A stretch of 64,000 nucleotides of DNA from Shewanella sp. SR44-3 (GCF_014163735.1 NZ_JACJDV010000013.1:23464-87463); one strand, 5' to 3'. Shown: positions 28,457-38,544, counted from the stretch's first letter. The notes: generated by a model from the letters alone, not told the origin. Made by a program: numbers and translations.

Positions 28457-28771
28457 TTATAACATTTGCTCTTTAACAACCCTATCTCCCTTTGGTAGAA
28501 CAATGGGCCTGGGCTCTTGCTCTATCAGAAGTTCAAGAAAGTTAGCAATCGATAGGGTTAAGTTTCTTCGGTCTACTTCTAAATAACAGAACTCAATATA
28601 TTCGAACCAATTGTCTAGATTATTGTAGAAATCCTTCCTTTCGTAACCAAGGTCATCTTGAAGCGAGCATGCGTAAGGAATAACCCAACCGCGAAACTCG
28701 TGAAAATCAATTTCATATTTTCTATACCTGCTTACGGCTATTGTTACTTTTTCGTATCCTTTAAGTGACAA
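28457..28771 (-). CDS. Small hypothetical protein in accessory region
   Basis: A 104-residue, acidic, probably cytoplasmic protein (for example WFEYIEFCYLEVDRRN). It has no signal peptide, membrane helix or motif that I recognise. It is AT-rich compared with the core genes, and lies between repeat copy D and a GNAT gene on the same strand. Size and composition resemble accessory-island proteins such as toxin-immunity or integron-cassette products, but no toxin gene is adjacent. The ribosome site is weak. It may be real, with function unknown. Confidence 0.6.
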   Translation of the reverse strand: MSLKGYEKVTIAVSRYRKYEIDFHEFRGWVIPYACSLQDDLGYERKDFYNNLDNWFEYIEFCYLEVDRRNLTLSIANFLELLIEQEPRPIVLPKGDRVVKEQML

Positions 28772-28801
28772 AATCTATCCTTGTTGTTTATAACGCCGCA
28801 A

Positions 28802-29272
28802 TCATACGCTGGTCGCGTGCATTACCGTGTTAAGTTTGATCTCCATAGGCTGGTAGAGCAAACCTGCCGACTCTCCTACTTCACCCTTACACTCAAACCC
28901 ATATTTCTCATAGGCGGGAACTGAAGGCAGGGACGCGCTAACGGTGACAGTTTCAAACTTCGCGTGATTCAGGGCTGATGAAAGCAGCTTCCTCCCAATA
29001 CCTTTTTTCTGGCGTTCAGGGATAATAAAGAGCATTGCAACATGACAACCTTCCTTTAGCTCTATTACGCCTTCAATTTTTCCATCTTTTTCAGCAACTA
29101 GAATCAAGTTGTCGCCCTTCATTCTGTCAAGAAAAGCATGACTCGCAGCAATATTCGAAAAGGTTGAAACCCCTTCCTCTGACAATGTGTCTGCAACAGA
29201 ACGCAAAAACGAAGCCATACAAGTGGCACTTACAGCTTCAACATCCTTCTCTTCCATTCTCCTGACTATCAC
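28802..29272 (-). CDS. GNAT-family N-acetyltransferase
   Basis: A 156-residue GNAT protein. The acetyl-CoA binding motif A is MLFIIPERQKKGIGRKLL (Q/R-x-x-G-x-G/A), followed by helix SSALNHAK and the beta-5 region ASLPSVPAYEKYGFE, all in canonical order. These enzymes transfer an acetyl group to an amine of a small molecule or protein; the substrate is unknown. It lies 30 bases upstream of the small unknown gene and may be co-transcribed with it. Accessory position between repeats D and A suggests acquisition by transfer. Confidence 0.85.
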   Translation of the reverse strand: MIVRRMEEKDVEAVSATCMASFLRSVADTLSEEGVSTFSNIAASHAFLDRMKGDNLILVAEKDGKIEGVIELKEGCHVAMLFIIPERQKKGIGRKLLSSALNHAKFETVTVSASLPSVPAYEKYGFECKGEVGESAGLLYQPMEIKLNTVMHATSV

Positions 29273-29458
29273 CGAAATCTCCTAAAAACTAACCTTTGTA
29301 TAGTGCGTATGCGCATTTTGTCTAAGCTATCTGCCAAAAAGAATGGAACCTATTATTCCCACGAAACCTAATGCAACACACTGATTTTACTTGTAAAAAA
29401 TATGATTTTCAAGGGCGGGCGCGGTAGGGTGACGTAAAAATTATTAGCGGTGTCACCC

Positions 29459-29676
29459 ACGTTCATTTTTGATAATTCAAGGGCGACACTGAAGTTGCTA
29501 AGATGAATCATGAGTATTTACGAGACGACCTTCTGAGACAGGACGTCGAAGAGAGCTACACGGAAGTATTCACGCGTGTCGTAGAGTGAATGCCATGGTT
29601 CATCTTGTATGCCCGCCTATCCAGCAAACGAATGTTATTGAAACTTGCTTTTAACTACCCAAGCTAGGTTCATGCT
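29459..29676 (+). repeat. Hairpin interspersed repeat, copy A with shared flanks
   Basis: The core, 29500-29606, is bounded by AAGATGAATCATG (29500-29512) and its near complement CATGGTTCATCTT (29594-29606). Inner arms ACGAC/GTCGT continue the pairing. Outside the hairpin, about 40 bases upstream and about 65 bases downstream (GCCCGCCTATCCAGCAAACG and onward) are shared almost exactly with copy B. It fills most of the gap between the GNAT and NERD genes. Confidence 0.85.
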
Positions 29677-29709
29677 TAAGTCCACAGATTAACGCTGCCG
29701 CCGTTTCTA

Positions 29710-30648
29710 TCATATCCCCGTCTCGGTCTTACTCAAACACCGCTGTGCGACTTGATAAACAATGGCGTCGACTTGTTGTTGGCTGAGTGTTTGTGTTCGC
29801 ACTGTTGGTAACGCTTTAATTAACTGTTTGTGATTAATAATCGGAAACGGTGGCTTTGTTTGGCTTGTCACGTACCAACCGGGGAATACCAGTATCGGGC
29901 TGCTGAATATTTGCTGGCCTGTGGCGCTTGTTAGCCATTGACTGACCCACTTAGCTTGGCGCTCGGCTTGTTCTATGGGTTTGGTTTCTGTCCAAGAGGG
30001 GAAATGTAAGCGCCCATCTTTATAAAAGAGTTGGTAGTCTTTACCTTGGGTAGCACTTGTCGATTTACTGTCGCGTTTACGCTTGTGGCGGCCTTTGGTT
30101 TCGATGGCGAATACGCCATTTTTCCCTATGGCTAAATGGTCGATGTTAAAGCCATCGGCTTGTATGTCATGAAAGATTTGATAGCCCAAAGCCTGTAAGC
30201 CGATGAGTTCATTGGCAGTGGCTATTTCTGCAGTGTGGCCTAAGCGTAACTTGGTGAGTTTGGAAAAGTTTGCCCACGTTTTACAACCGCAATAGGTTAA
30301 TCCGAGAATTGTGGTTATGGCAAACAGCCACGGGAACTTACCGATGGCGATGTGGGCTTGAATACTGTTAACGGCAAATGGGAGACATACAACCAATACG
30401 CCCATTAACATACTGGCTATCAAGTTAATTTGAAGGTCTTGTATCTCTTGTTGTAAGCCAAAAGCGGGGATACGAAGGAGTTGATCGCGATCGACGGGTA
30501 GTTTTACTGTGTGGTCGCGGTGTTTAAGTAAGACAAACATCACCCCTATGGTGACGAACATGCTAGAAAGAAGAATGCCTACTGATAATATGCTTGAGGT
30601 GAAGCTTGTCATTTTCATCCTTGAGGTCAGCTTGACCCAATACGCCAT
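29710..30648 (-). CDS. NERD-domain membrane protein
   Basis: A 312-residue protein. Hydrophobic segments at about residues 15-38, 75-97 and 104-122 anchor it in the membrane. Residues about 145-260 form a NERD (nuclease-related) domain: ELIGLQALGYQIFHDI, then the Asp of NIDHLAIG, then AIETKGR, the restriction-endonuclease-like D...E-x-K catalytic pattern. NERD proteins are predicted nucleases, often on plasmids or islands; activity is unproven. The gene is flanked by direct repeats A and B, so recombination between them would delete it cleanly. Confidence 0.85.
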   Translation of the reverse strand: MAYWVKLTSRMKMTSFTSSILSVGILLSSMFVTIGVMFVLLKHRDHTVKLPVDRDQLLRIPAFGLQQEIQDLQINLIASMLMGVLVVCLPFAVNSIQAHIAIGKFPWLFAITTILGLTYCGCKTWANFSKLTKLRLGHTAEIATANELIGLQALGYQIFHDIQADGFNIDHLAIGKNGVFAIETKGRHKRKRDSKSTSATQGKDYQLFYKDGRLHFPSWTETKPIEQAERQAKWVSQWLTSATGQQIFSSPILVFPGWYVTSQTKPPFPIINHKQLIKALPTVRTQTLSQQQVDAIVYQVAQRCLSKTETGI

Positions 30649-30784
30649 ATCTTTGGCAGTTAATCAGCTAGTCGCTAATCTTTTATGGTTAAAAGTATCG
30701 TTCTAAATCCATGAATCAGTAGATAATATACTCCCAGTTTCAAAAAATGTAAGCACTTATTGAGTCATTTAAACGCTGCCACCG

Positions 30785-31048
30785 ACGTTCATTTTTGATA
30801 ATTCGAGGGCAACACTGAGGCCGCTAAGATGAACCATGAGTATTTGCGAGACGAGCTTCTACTGTCTTGCTTATGATAAGGGGGCGTCGAAGCGAGCTAC
30901 ACGGATGCTTGTGATTTAAATCAAGAGCACGCGTGTGATTGAGACTTTTTATGTAAGAATTGGGCCGTGGTTTATCTTGTATGCCCGCCTATCCAGCAAA
31001 CGAATGTTATTGAAACTTGCTTTTAACTACCCAAGCTAGGTTTATGCT
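30785..31048 (+). repeat. Hairpin interspersed repeat, copy B with shared flanks
   Basis: The core, 30827-30978, runs from AAGATGAACCATG (30827-30839) to CGTGGTTTATCTT (30966-30978). It carries extra internal sequence compared with copy A, including the near-palindrome TGATTTAAATCA. The flanks match copy A: ACGTTCATTTTTGATAATTC upstream and about 65 nearly identical bases downstream. It lies between the NERD gene and prs; the rest of this 547-base gap shows no gene. Confidence 0.85.
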
Positions 31049-31098
31049 CATGCTCTTGTTCACTGAACCCGCTTTCAACTTTTTTAAAAGCCGCAAAC

Positions 31099-31127
31099 AA
31101 AAACGCACTCCTTGGGAGTGCGTTTTT
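31099..31127 (-). terminator. Bidirectional terminator downstream of prs
   Basis: AAAAACGCACTCC (31099-31111), loop TTG, GGAGTGCGTTTTT (31115-31127): a perfect 13-bp palindrome with T-runs on both strands. Confidence 0.92.
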
Positions 31128-31177
31128 AGTGCTAGCGACCTTGTGTTAACTGAGTCACTAACCGATTAATGTCTAAT

Positions 31178-31207
31178 CGCTTAGTGACTAAACGCTTAGT
31201 GGCTAAA
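31178..31207 (-). repeat. 15-bp tandem duplication spanning the prs stop codon
   Basis: CGCTTAGTGACTAAA (31178-31192) and CGCTTAGTGGCTAAA (31193-31207) differ at one base. The second copy contains the prs stop codon and its last codons. Confidence 0.85.
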
Positions 31208-32143
31208 CATGGCCGAGATTGATTCTTCGTTGCTGACGCGGCGGATGGCTTCTGCAAGCACGCCTGACATAGTCAGTTGAGTCACTTTACTGATGGCAAG
31301 CATCTCATCACTTAATGGCACAGTGTCGGTTACTATCACTTCATCGATCACTGAGTTAGCAATGTTTTCAGCCGCTTTGCCAGAAAATACTGGGTGAGTG
31401 GCGTAAGCGAATACGCGGTTAGCCCCGTGCTCTTTGAGAGCTTCTGCAGCTTTACAAAGTGTGCCGCCAGTGTCAATCATGTCATCGACTATGATGCAGT
31501 CACGGCCTTGTACATCACCTATGATATGCATCACTTGAGCCACGTTCGCCATAGGGCGACGTTTGTCGATGATGGCCAAATCTGAGTCATCCAGTAATTT
31601 GGCAACCGCGCGAGCGCGCACTACGCCGCCGATGTCAGGAGAGACAACCACTGGGTTATCAAGCTTCTTGGCTAGCATGTCTTCTAATAGCACTGGGCTA
31701 CCGAATACGTTATCTACTGGCACGTCGAAGAAACCTTGAATTTGCTCTGCGTGTAAGTCACAGGTTAATACTCTGTCTACACCCACGCTTGAAAGGAAGT
31801 CGGCAACCACTTTAGCTGTGATAGGCACACGAGCACTGCGAACGCGGCGGTCTTGACGGGCGTAACCAAAATAAGGAATTACCGCAGTAATGCGGCCAGC
31901 GGAGGCGCGGCGCAAGGCGTCTACCATCACTATGAGTTCCATTAAGTTATCGTTTGTCGGTGCACAAGTTGACTGGATGATGAAAACATCCGCGCCACGT
32001 ACATTTTCGTTGATCTGAACGCTGATCTCACCGTCACTGAAACGGCCTACAACGGCATCTCCAAGTTTGCAAAACAGACGGTCGGCGATCTTTTTGGCTA
32101 GATTAGGGGTAGCGTTACCAGTAAAGAGCTTGATGTCGGGCAC
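31196..32143 (-). CDS. prs: Ribose-phosphate pyrophosphokinase
   Basis: A 315-residue enzyme making PRPP from ribose 5-phosphate and ATP for nucleotide, histidine and tryptophan synthesis. The PRPP-binding loop [18 protein letters not shown] and the flexible-loop region [19 protein letters not shown] are intact. Start [10 protein letters not shown] is the family start. It follows ispE by 89 bases, as in the lolB-ispE-prs order of enterobacteria. The last codons fall in a 15-bp tandem duplication, giving an ordinary C-terminus (SAMFSH). Confidence 0.97.
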   Translation of the reverse strand: MPDIKLFTGNATPNLAKKIADRLFCKLGDAVVGRFSDGEISVQINENVRGADVFIIQSTCAPTNDNLMELIVMVDALRRASAGRITAVIPYFGYARQDRRVRSARVPITAKVVADFLSSVGVDRVLTCDLHAEQIQGFFDVPVDNVFGSPVLLEDMLAKKLDNPVVVSPDIGGVVRARAVAKLLDDSDLAIIDKRRPMANVAQVMHIIGDVQGRDCIIVDDMIDTGGTLCKAAEALKEHGANRVFAYATHPVFSGKAAENIANSVIDEVIVTDTVPLSDEMLAISKVTQLTMSGVLAEAIRRVSNEESISAMFSH

Positions 32144-32232
32144 TTTATTAACCTCAGATGTATGCGTAAAGTAAGTGGCTGAAAAACGTGTATCTGTGTT
32201 GCTTTTTTATACATGCGTTTCCAGAAGAGTCC

Positions 32233-33087
32233 TTAGGCTTGAGTTAGTCGCGCTAATAACGGCGATCTATTCATGCCTTTGGCAACAAAACCTGTCATGT
32301 TTGACGGTAACTTTGCCAATACTGCTAGGGCTTGCTGTTCTTGTTCAAATTCCCCAAACACGCATGCGCCTGTTCCGGTCATTCTTGACGGCGCATATTC
32401 TACCAGCCAGCTTAAGGCATTGGCAACTTGAGGGTAGTGCGCTACCACGAGTTTTTCACAGTCATTTGACCAATCTTGATTCATTAAATGAGCTAAAGAT
32501 AACTTAGGGGTATCACGGGTGAGGTTGGGAGATTGGAAGATAGCTTGCGTGGAGACATGGGCATCTGGGACTAAGACTAGGTACCATTTTTCAGCGGGTG
32601 ACACAGGTTTTAGTTGCTCACCCAAACCTTCGGCAAAAGAGGCTAAACCATGAATGAAAACAGGGACATCCGCACCTAATTTTAAACCAATCTCGGCCAA
32701 AACATTGTTGTGATAGTGAATGTTCCACAACTTATTTAACGCCACTAATGTGGTGGCTGCATCCGATGAACCGCCACCTAAACCGCCGCCCATCGGCAGT
32801 AATTTCTCCAGCCAAATGTCGGCGCCTTGGGTTATTCCTGCGTGGTTTTGCAAAGATTTTGCGGCTTGCAGAATTAAGTTATCTTTGTCGGCGACAACTT
32901 TAGATAACTCGCTGTGAAGGGTAATCTTGCCGCTAAGATTGGTTTGAAAGTCTAAATAGTCACAGTAGTCAATAAATTGAAACAGGGTTTGCAAGTCATG
33001 ATAACCATTGTCTCTTTGTCCTGTGATGTGCAGAAATAGGTTAAGTTTCGCAGGGGCTGGCCAATTCTTGGAAATTGAGGATGTCAT
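32233..33087 (-). CDS. ispE: 4-diphosphocytidyl-2-C-methyl-D-erythritol kinase
   Basis: A 284-residue GHMP-superfamily kinase of the non-mevalonate isoprenoid pathway. The ATP-binding motif is [18 protein letters not shown] near residue 95. The N-terminus [20 protein letters not shown] holds the substrate-binding Lys and Asn. The C-terminal [11 protein letters not shown] is the third GHMP motif. It sits between lolB (65 bases upstream) and prs, and is probably in the same transcript. Confidence 0.95.
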   Translation of the reverse strand: MTSSISKNWPAPAKLNLFLHITGQRDNGYHDLQTLFQFIDYCDYLDFQTNLSGKITLHSELSKVVADKDNLILQAAKSLQNHAGITQGADIWLEKLLPMGGGLGGGSSDAATTLVALNKLWNIHYHNNVLAEIGLKLGADVPVFIHGLASFAEGLGEQLKPVSPAEKWYLVLVPDAHVSTQAIFQSPNLTRDTPKLSLAHLMNQDWSNDCEKLVVAHYPQVANALSWLVEYAPSRMTGTGACVFGEFEQEQQALAVLAKLPSNMTGFVAKGMNRSPLLARLTQA

Positions 33088-33152
33088 TGTTGCATCGTCC
33101 CTAAGGTTTTTATAAGAGTCAGCTGGCGTTGATGCCTGCTGACCATTGATTA

Positions 33153-33794
33153 TTATTGACTCTTGAGTGCTTGCCAGCGATTTATCTGAATTCTTACTTG
33201 CACGCCTGCCCGTTCAATTTTTATCAGCTTAGGTACGCTGGCACCGCTTTGTTGCTGCCAGCTTAAAAAACTCACTTGCCAGTTGTGCTCAGGAGCTGGA
33301 CTGATTAAGGTTTTAATCAAACCATCGTCATGATAAGCGCTGATTTTATCATTAGCGCCCACTTGACCGGTTATCCATAAAGGTAAGTTATCTAAGGGAA
33401 TTGACCAGCCGCTGACAGCTTCTAATAAATCTTGCGGGTTACTGTCCACATATTCTTTGCCATCCACTTCGAGCCTTGCAATCCCTGGGGTGCTGCTGAG
33501 TTTTAGCACTGTGGTGCCTAGCACTGTGGTGAGATTGAGCTGATTTTCTTCACCAATATGAAACCAGTAAAGGTTGGTGCTGAATTTGTCTGTGGGGGAT
33601 TTAACCGCAATTTTACCCTGCAATTCCCACGCCTTAGCTTGCTTGGTTTGGCTCACGTTTAAGTTCTGGTATTGTTCACCTAAGGTGCTGGTACAGCCTG
33701 ATAACAGGCCTGTGATAAACAACAAGCTGAGCAGCAGAGTATGATTCAGATTAGAGGGCATCAGGCTTAATTTGTGGTTGTGAGTTGGACTCAT
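33153..33794 (-). CDS. lolB: Outer-membrane lipoprotein receptor LolB
   Basis: A 213-residue lipoprotein. The signal peptide ends in LLSGCTST, giving a lipidated Cys34. Translation may begin at the first Met (33794) or at the internal Met at residue 12, which sits closer to the hydrophobic core. LolB accepts lipoproteins from LolA and inserts them in the outer membrane. The body matches the family ([37 protein letters not shown]). It is the first gene of lolB-ispE-prs and is divergent from hemA, the conserved arrangement. Confidence 0.94.
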   Translation of the reverse strand: MSPTHNHKLSLMPSNLNHTLLLSLLFITGLLSGCTSTLGEQYQNLNVSQTKQAKAWELQGKIAVKSPTDKFSTNLYWFHIGEENQLNLTTVLGTTVLKLSSTPGIARLEVDGKEYVDSNPQDLLEAVSGWSIPLDNLPLWITGQVGANDKISAYHDDGLIKTLISPAPEHNWQVSFLSWQQQSGASVPKLIKIERAGVQVRIQINRWQALKSQ

Positions 33795-34017
33795 GATACT
33801 TAGGTCATAGGTTTTTGTAAAAATCTTTCATTGCAGCAATAACACTTTGCTCTGTGAAACTAGCCAGTTAGAATCGTTTAAAACTACTCAATTAACCAAA
33901 AAACAGTGATATTGGTCTGCTTTTATTCGCTTTTGTTAAGCCAATTGTGTTTTTAGTGACGGCAATTGAGTAGAATGTGCCGATTAACGATATGAGTCAG
34001 GATCCAAAACGAGTCAG

Positions 34018-35268
34018 ATGAGCTTAGTAGCAATCGGGATCAACCATAAAACGGCCACGGTAGACCTGCGAGAAAAAGTCGCTTTCTCCCCAGATAGCAT
34101 TCATGACGCCATGAAAAGCCTAGCGAGTCGCACTCGCTCGGGGGAAGCTGTGATCCTGTCTACCTGTAATCGTACTGAACTGTATTGCAATGATGCGGCT
34201 GCTGCGGAAGTGATTGAGTGGTTAGCTGATTATCATAATCTGGACTTGCAAGAGCTGATGAGCTGCATTTACCAGCATGAAGATTTAGCTGCGGTAAAGC
34301 ATTTGATGCGAGTTGCCGCAGGGCTTGATTCTTTAGTCTTAGGTGAACCGCAGATTTTAGGCCAAGTAAAGCAAGCTTTTGTTAAAGCCAAAGAAGCGGG
34401 CACCACGGCGCTGACCATAGACAGGCTATTTCAAAATACCTTTTCGGTAGCCAAAAAAGTGCGCACCGAGACTGAGATTGGCGCCGCTGCGGTATCGGTG
34501 GCCTTTGCCGCTGTTAGCATGGCAAAGCATATTTTCTCTTCATTAAAAGCCACTAAGGTGCTACTCATTGGCGCCGGCGAAACCATAGAGCTGGTGGCCA
34601 AACACCTTAAAGATAATGGCGTGGCCTCCATAGTGGTTGCTAATCGCACCTTAGAGCGTGCACAGGCCATGTGTGAGGCCTTCGATGCCACCGCCATTAC
34701 CTTGCAACAAATTCCAGATTTTCTCCCTAAGGCGGATATCGTGATATCCTCTACCGCCTCTCCTTTACCTATACTGGGTAAGGGCATGGTGGAAAAAGCC
34801 TTAAAGACCCGCCGTCACCAGCCCATGTTGTTAGTGGATATTGCGGTGCCTCGTGATATTGAGGCCCAGGTGGGTGAGTTAGACGATGCCTTCCTTTATA
34901 CTGTGGACGATCTGCATAGCATAATTGAACAAAACATGGCTTCTCGAAAAGAGGCCGCAGAACAAGCTGAATTAATTACTGAAGATCAATCACTGCTGTT
35001 TATGGAGTGGCTGAAATCTTTAGAATCTGTCGACAGTATTCGTGAGTACCGCAGTCAGAGCTTGGCGATAAAAGACGAGTTAGTCGAGCGTGCCTTGAAT
35101 AAATTAGCCCAAGGCGGCGACAATGAACAGGTGATACTTGAGTTAGCCAATAGGTTAACTAATCGTCTTATTCATTCGCCAACTCAAGCGCTTACCGTCG
35201 CGAGTCGTCAGGGAGACTTAAATACCCTAGGTCAATTAAGAACAGCCCTTGGATTAGATAAACACTAA
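34018..35268 (+). CDS. hemA: Glutamyl-tRNA reductase
   Basis: A 416-residue enzyme that reduces glutamyl-tRNA to glutamate-1-semialdehyde, the first committed step of tetrapyrrole synthesis. The catalytic Cys50 is in [10 protein letters not shown]. The NADPH-binding motif is [16 protein letters not shown], near residue 182, and the C-terminal helix is the dimerisation domain. Length is typical. The ribosome site is weak. It leads the hemA-prfA-prmC-sirB2-sirB1 run, with prfA 14 bases later. Local haem-uptake genes at 0-1.6 kb supply an alternative source of haem. Confidence 0.97.
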   Translation: MSLVAIGINHKTATVDLREKVAFSPDSIHDAMKSLASRTRSGEAVILSTCNRTELYCNDAAAAEVIEWLADYHNLDLQELMSCIYQHEDLAAVKHLMRVAAGLDSLVLGEPQILGQVKQAFVKAKEAGTTALTIDRLFQNTFSVAKKVRTETEIGAAAVSVAFAAVSMAKHIFSSLKATKVLLIGAGETIELVAKHLKDNGVASIVVANRTLERAQAMCEAFDATAITLQQIPDFLPKADIVISSTASPLPILGKGMVEKALKTRRHQPMLLVDIAVPRDIEAQVGELDDAFLYTVDDLHSIIEQNMASRKEAAEQAELITEDQSLLFMEWLKSLESVDSIREYRSQSLAIKDELVERALNKLAQGGDNEQVILELANRLTNRLIHSPTQALTVASRQGDLNTLGQLRTALGLDKH

Positions 35269-35282
35269 GGTTAGTGAGCTAA

Positions 35283-36368
35283 ATGAAACAATCGGTTATT
35301 GGCAAGCTTGAAGGCTTGCTTGAGCGCAATGAAGAAGTATTGGCCATGCTAGGCGATGCGACAGTTATCTCAGATCAAGAGCGCTTTCGTGCCTTATCAA
35401 AAGAGTATTCTCAACTTGAAGATGTAGTCAAAAGCTTCAAAGCCTTCCAGCAGGCTCAGTTAGACTTAGCGTCGGCGAAAGAAATGCTGCAAGAAGACGA
35501 CGCCGAAATGCGTGAGATGGCCCAAGAAGAAATGAAAGCGGCCAAGAAAGTACTTGAAGAGCTCGAAGATGAGCTGCAAATTCTATTGCTGCCAAAAGAT
35601 CCTAACGATGACACTAACGCCTTCTTAGAAATTCGCGCCGGTGCTGGTGGTGATGAAGCTGCCATTTTTGCTGGTGATTTATATCGCATGTACAGCCGTT
35701 TCTGCGAAGCCAATAAATGGCAAGTAGAAGTGATGAACGTCAACGAAGCAGATCTTGGTGGCTTTAAAGAAATTATCGTTAAAGTCAGCGGCGAAGGCGT
35801 GTATGGCAAATTAAAGTATGAATCAGGCGGTCACAGGGTACAACGTGTGCCTGAGACTGAATCTCAAGGCCGGGTGCATACTTCAGCTTGTACTGTGGTG
35901 GTACTGCATGAAGTGCCTGAAGCCGAAGCGATTTCCATTAATCCCGCCGACTTAAAAGTTGACACTTTCCGTGCTTCGGGCGCCGGTGGTCAGCACGTGA
36001 ACAAGACGGATTCCGCCATTCGTATTACCCATATTCCTTCGGGCATTATTGTTGAATGTCAGGATCAGCGCTCGCAACATAAGAACCGTGCTCAAGCCAT
36101 GAGCGTGTTAGCGGCCCGAATTCAAGCGATTGAAGATGAGAAGCGTCGCAGTGCAGAAGAGAGCACTCGTCGCAGCCTTGTGGCCAGCGGCGATCGTTCT
36201 GAGCGCATTCGTACTTACAATTACCCACAAGGGCGAGTGAGCGATCACCGTATCAACTTGACACTCTATCGCCTCAATGAAGTGATGGAAGGGGACTTGA
36301 ATGCCTTGCTAGAACCTATCATGCTAGAGCATCAAGCGGATCTTCTTGCCGCCCTTGCTGACGAATAA
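35283..36368 (+). CDS. prfA: Peptide chain release factor 1
   Basis: A 361-residue class I release factor reading UAA and UAG. The GGQ peptidyl hydrolase motif is in [14 protein letters not shown] near residue 235; its Gln is the target of PrmC, encoded next. Domain 1 is a coiled helical bundle, followed by the anticodon-like region. Length is identical to typical RF1. It lies 14 bases after hemA and 9 bases before prmC. Confidence 0.97.
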   Translation: MKQSVIGKLEGLLERNEEVLAMLGDATVISDQERFRALSKEYSQLEDVVKSFKAFQQAQLDLASAKEMLQEDDAEMREMAQEEMKAAKKVLEELEDELQILLLPKDPNDDTNAFLEIRAGAGGDEAAIFAGDLYRMYSRFCEANKWQVEVMNVNEADLGGFKEIIVKVSGEGVYGKLKYESGGHRVQRVPETESQGRVHTSACTVVVLHEVPEAEAISINPADLKVDTFRASGAGGQHVNKTDSAIRITHIPSGIIVECQDQRSQHKNRAQAMSVLAARIQAIEDEKRRSAEESTRRSLVASGDRSERIRTYNYPQGRVSDHRINLTLYRLNEVMEGDLNALLEPIMLEHQADLLAALADE

Positions 36369-36377
36369 GGATAAGAT

Positions 36378-37232
36378 TTGACTAAATCTTCATACTCAAC
36401 CATAGCCGAAGCGCTGCAATGGGCCTATTCACAGCTGGCATCCAGCTCAGAATCAGCCCATGTGGACGCCGAAGTGTTATTGCTACATTGCCTGAATAAG
36501 CCAAGAAACTTTATTTATACTTGGCCTGAGCGGGCATTAACTGTGCCGCAGTTTAAGGCGTTTCATCAGATGGTGCTTAAGCGCCAGCAAGGTGTACCTG
36601 TAGCACATATTATTGGTGAACGTGAATTTTGGTCATTGCCCTTTATCGTTAATGAATCCACCTTGATCCCGCGCCCTGACACCGAGATTTTGGTCGAAAC
36701 GGCGCTTAATTTATCTGTGAGTAAGCAAGCCAAAGTGCTCGACTTAGGTACCGGCACTGGGGCTATTGCTTTGTCATTAGCTTCAGAACGCCCAGATTGG
36801 AAAGTCACAGCGATTGATAAAGTGGATGATGCGGTGGAGCTGGCTAAGGCGAATCGCTTGAACCTTAATTTGCCTCAAGTCGAGATTTTACAATCGGACT
36901 GGTTCAGCGCCGTCAGTGACAGAGACTTTGATTTAATTGTCTCTAATCCACCTTACATTGATGCTGAAGATGAGCACCTTAACTTAGGTGATGTGCGTTT
37001 TGAGCCTCAAAGCGCACTAACCGCGGGTGAACACGGCTATGCGGATTTATTCCACATCGCCGAGCATGCTCGCGAGCATTTAGCCCACGGTGGTTATTTA
37101 CTCTTAGAGCATGGATTTGAGCAGGCCATCAAGGTGCGGGAAAAACTCATCGAGCTTGGGTATCAACAAGTCGCCACAGTGCGTGACTTTGGCAGCAATG
37201 ATAGGTGCACCTTAGGTCATTGGCTGGGTTAA
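36378..37232 (+). CDS. prmC: Release factor glutamine methyltransferase
   Basis: A 284-residue SAM-dependent methyltransferase that methylates the Gln of the release-factor GGQ motif. Translation starts at TTG 36378, six bases after AAGGA, which overlaps the prfA stop. The SAM motif is VLDLGTGTGAIALSLA, and the catalytic NPPY is in VSNPPYIDA. The adjacent prfA is its substrate. The TTG start probably keeps the level of this modifying enzyme low relative to RF1. Confidence 0.95.
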   Translation: MTKSSYSTIAEALQWAYSQLASSSESAHVDAEVLLLHCLNKPRNFIYTWPERALTVPQFKAFHQMVLKRQQGVPVAHIIGEREFWSLPFIVNESTLIPRPDTEILVETALNLSVSKQAKVLDLGTGTGAIALSLASERPDWKVTAIDKVDDAVELAKANRLNLNLPQVEILQSDWFSAVSDRDFDLIVSNPPYIDAEDEHLNLGDVRFEPQSALTAGEHGYADLFHIAEHAREHLAHGGYLLLEHGFEQAIKVREKLIELGYQQVATVRDFGSNDRCTLGHWLG

Positions 37233-37365
37233 GGTCCTGTTTCAGCAATGCTGAGCTAACGGCGCAATTATCTTCCTCGTTTTGAGGCTAGTTTATTATT
37301 CAGTTTGATCAAATTGATATAAACTAGCCGCCAATTTTGTTCCCCTTATATTTGAGAATCATTAA

Positions 37366-37752
37366 ATGGAAACCTTATATTTTGCCGTTAAGCATCTGCA
37401 TTTAACTTTAGTGGCGATCAGTGTGTTATTTTTTGTGGTGCGTTTTGTATTGCAACTGCGTCAGTCGAGCATTATGGACAAGAAGTTTGTCAAAGTTGCG
37501 CCTCATGTGATTGATACCTTCCTGCTGTTATCTGGGTTAGCATTGTGCTTTATTATTCAGCAATTTCCTTTTGTCGATCCATGGCTCACTGAGAAAATTA
37601 TCGCAGTGGGTGCCTATATTCTATTGGGATACATGGCGCTTAGAACCGATAGAAATAAATTGTTTAAAGTGTTCGCCTTTATTGGTGCCATAGGCTGGAT
37701 AGTGTTTGCCGCCAAGATGGCAGTATTTAAGCAAGTTGCTCTAATAGGTTAA
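37366..37752 (+). CDS. sirB2: SirB2 family membrane protein
   Basis: A 128-residue inner-membrane protein with four hydrophobic segments (about residues 8-28, 48-66, 75-93 and 102-122). It matches the SirB2/YchQ family by length, topology and place between prmC and sirB1, the same order as in E. coli. The molecular function of the family is not known; the name comes from an early report of a Salmonella invasion-gene regulator. Confidence 0.88.
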   Translation: METLYFAVKHLHLTLVAISVLFFVVRFVLQLRQSSIMDKKFVKVAPHVIDTFLLLSGLALCFIIQQFPFVDPWLTEKIIAVGAYILLGYMALRTDRNKLFKVFAFIGAIGWIVFAAKMAVFKQVALIG

Positions 37753-37761
37753 TGCGTCGTC

Positions 37762-38544
37762 ATGGATAAACTTATGGATGACATACGCATCCCAGAAAGT
37801 GCATTTGAAATTTGTGAACACTTAGGTTTTACGCAAGCGAAAACCGCCCAATGGGCATGGTTTGAGCTTGCGGGCGCCGTGTTGAGTCATTATGTGGTTA
37901 ATCAAGAGCAGCGCTTAACAGGGCTGTTTCAGTGGTTTTACCAAGATTTAGGCTTTCGAGTGCGGGATGATTATTTCAGCATTGAGGCGGCGGATCTAGG
38001 TCAGTGCATTATGACACGCCAAGGCAATAGCACTACGTTAGCGACAGTGCTTGTTTTGTTGGCTAAGCAGTTAGACTTAACCTTGGAGGCGGTGCTATTG
38101 CCTGGCAATACTGTGCTTAAAAGCTGCGTTAATGGGCAGGTTAAGTATCACGATCCATTAACCGGTCTTGAGCTGAGCAAGCATGGATTAAGCGCTTTAG
38201 TGCGCGGCGAGCTGGGGAATGAAGCCAAGCTTAAACCGAGGCACCTTAAAGCAGTAACCCTGAAGCGTTTGCTGAGCCGAATGATCCACGAACTTAAAGC
38301 TGGTTCCATCGTCAAACATAAGTTTGAACCAGCCATGGAGTGCTGCAGCTTGCTGCTACAATGGCATCCTGATGATGTGCACCTCAATCGTGAACGAGCG
38401 TTTATTGCTCAGCAGTTAGGTTGTATCAAGGTTGCTATGTCAGATTTGCAGCATTTTATTGATAACAGCCCGCACGATCCTGTGATTGAGCTGGTCAAAA
38501 TTCAATTAAAAGAATTAAGCCAGCAAGCTCAGACTTTTCACTAG
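37762..38544 (+). CDS. sirB1: SirB1 family protein (transglutaminase-like, TPR)
   Basis: A 260-residue cytoplasmic protein of the SirB1/YchA family. The N-terminal two thirds form a transglutaminase-like fold (RQGNSTTLATVLVLLAKQL), though in this copy the usual Cys in the CLS/NS stretch is not obvious. The C-terminal 70 residues look like TPR repeats. It is nine bases after sirB2, with kdsA normally next. Here a DUF819 gene intervenes. Function is unknown. Confidence 0.88.
   Translation: MDKLMDDIRIPESAFEICEHLGFTQAKTAQWAWFELAGAVLSHYVVNQEQRLTGLFQWFYQDLGFRVRDDYFSIEAADLGQCIMTRQGNSTTLATVLVLLAKQLDLTLEAVLLPGNTVLKSCVNGQVKYHDPLTGLELSKHGLSALVRGELGNEAKLKPRHLKAVTLKRLLSRMIHELKAGSIVKHKFEPAMECCSLLLQWHPDDVHLNRERAFIAQQLGCIKVAMSDLQHFIDNSPHDPVIELVKIQLKELSQQAQTFH

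Noticed and set aside
30920..30945. FNR-like site (TGATTTAAATCA) within repeat B
   Set aside because: Half-sites do not match TTGAT-N4-ATCAA, and it is the inner palindrome of the repeat with no gene downstream.
28125..31048. Chromosomal integron cassette array (small genes, GNAT protein, repeated elements)
   Set aside because: No integrase is present, and the repeats lack the paired RYYYAAC/GTTRRRY core sites of attC; gene and repeat orientation do not fit cassettes.
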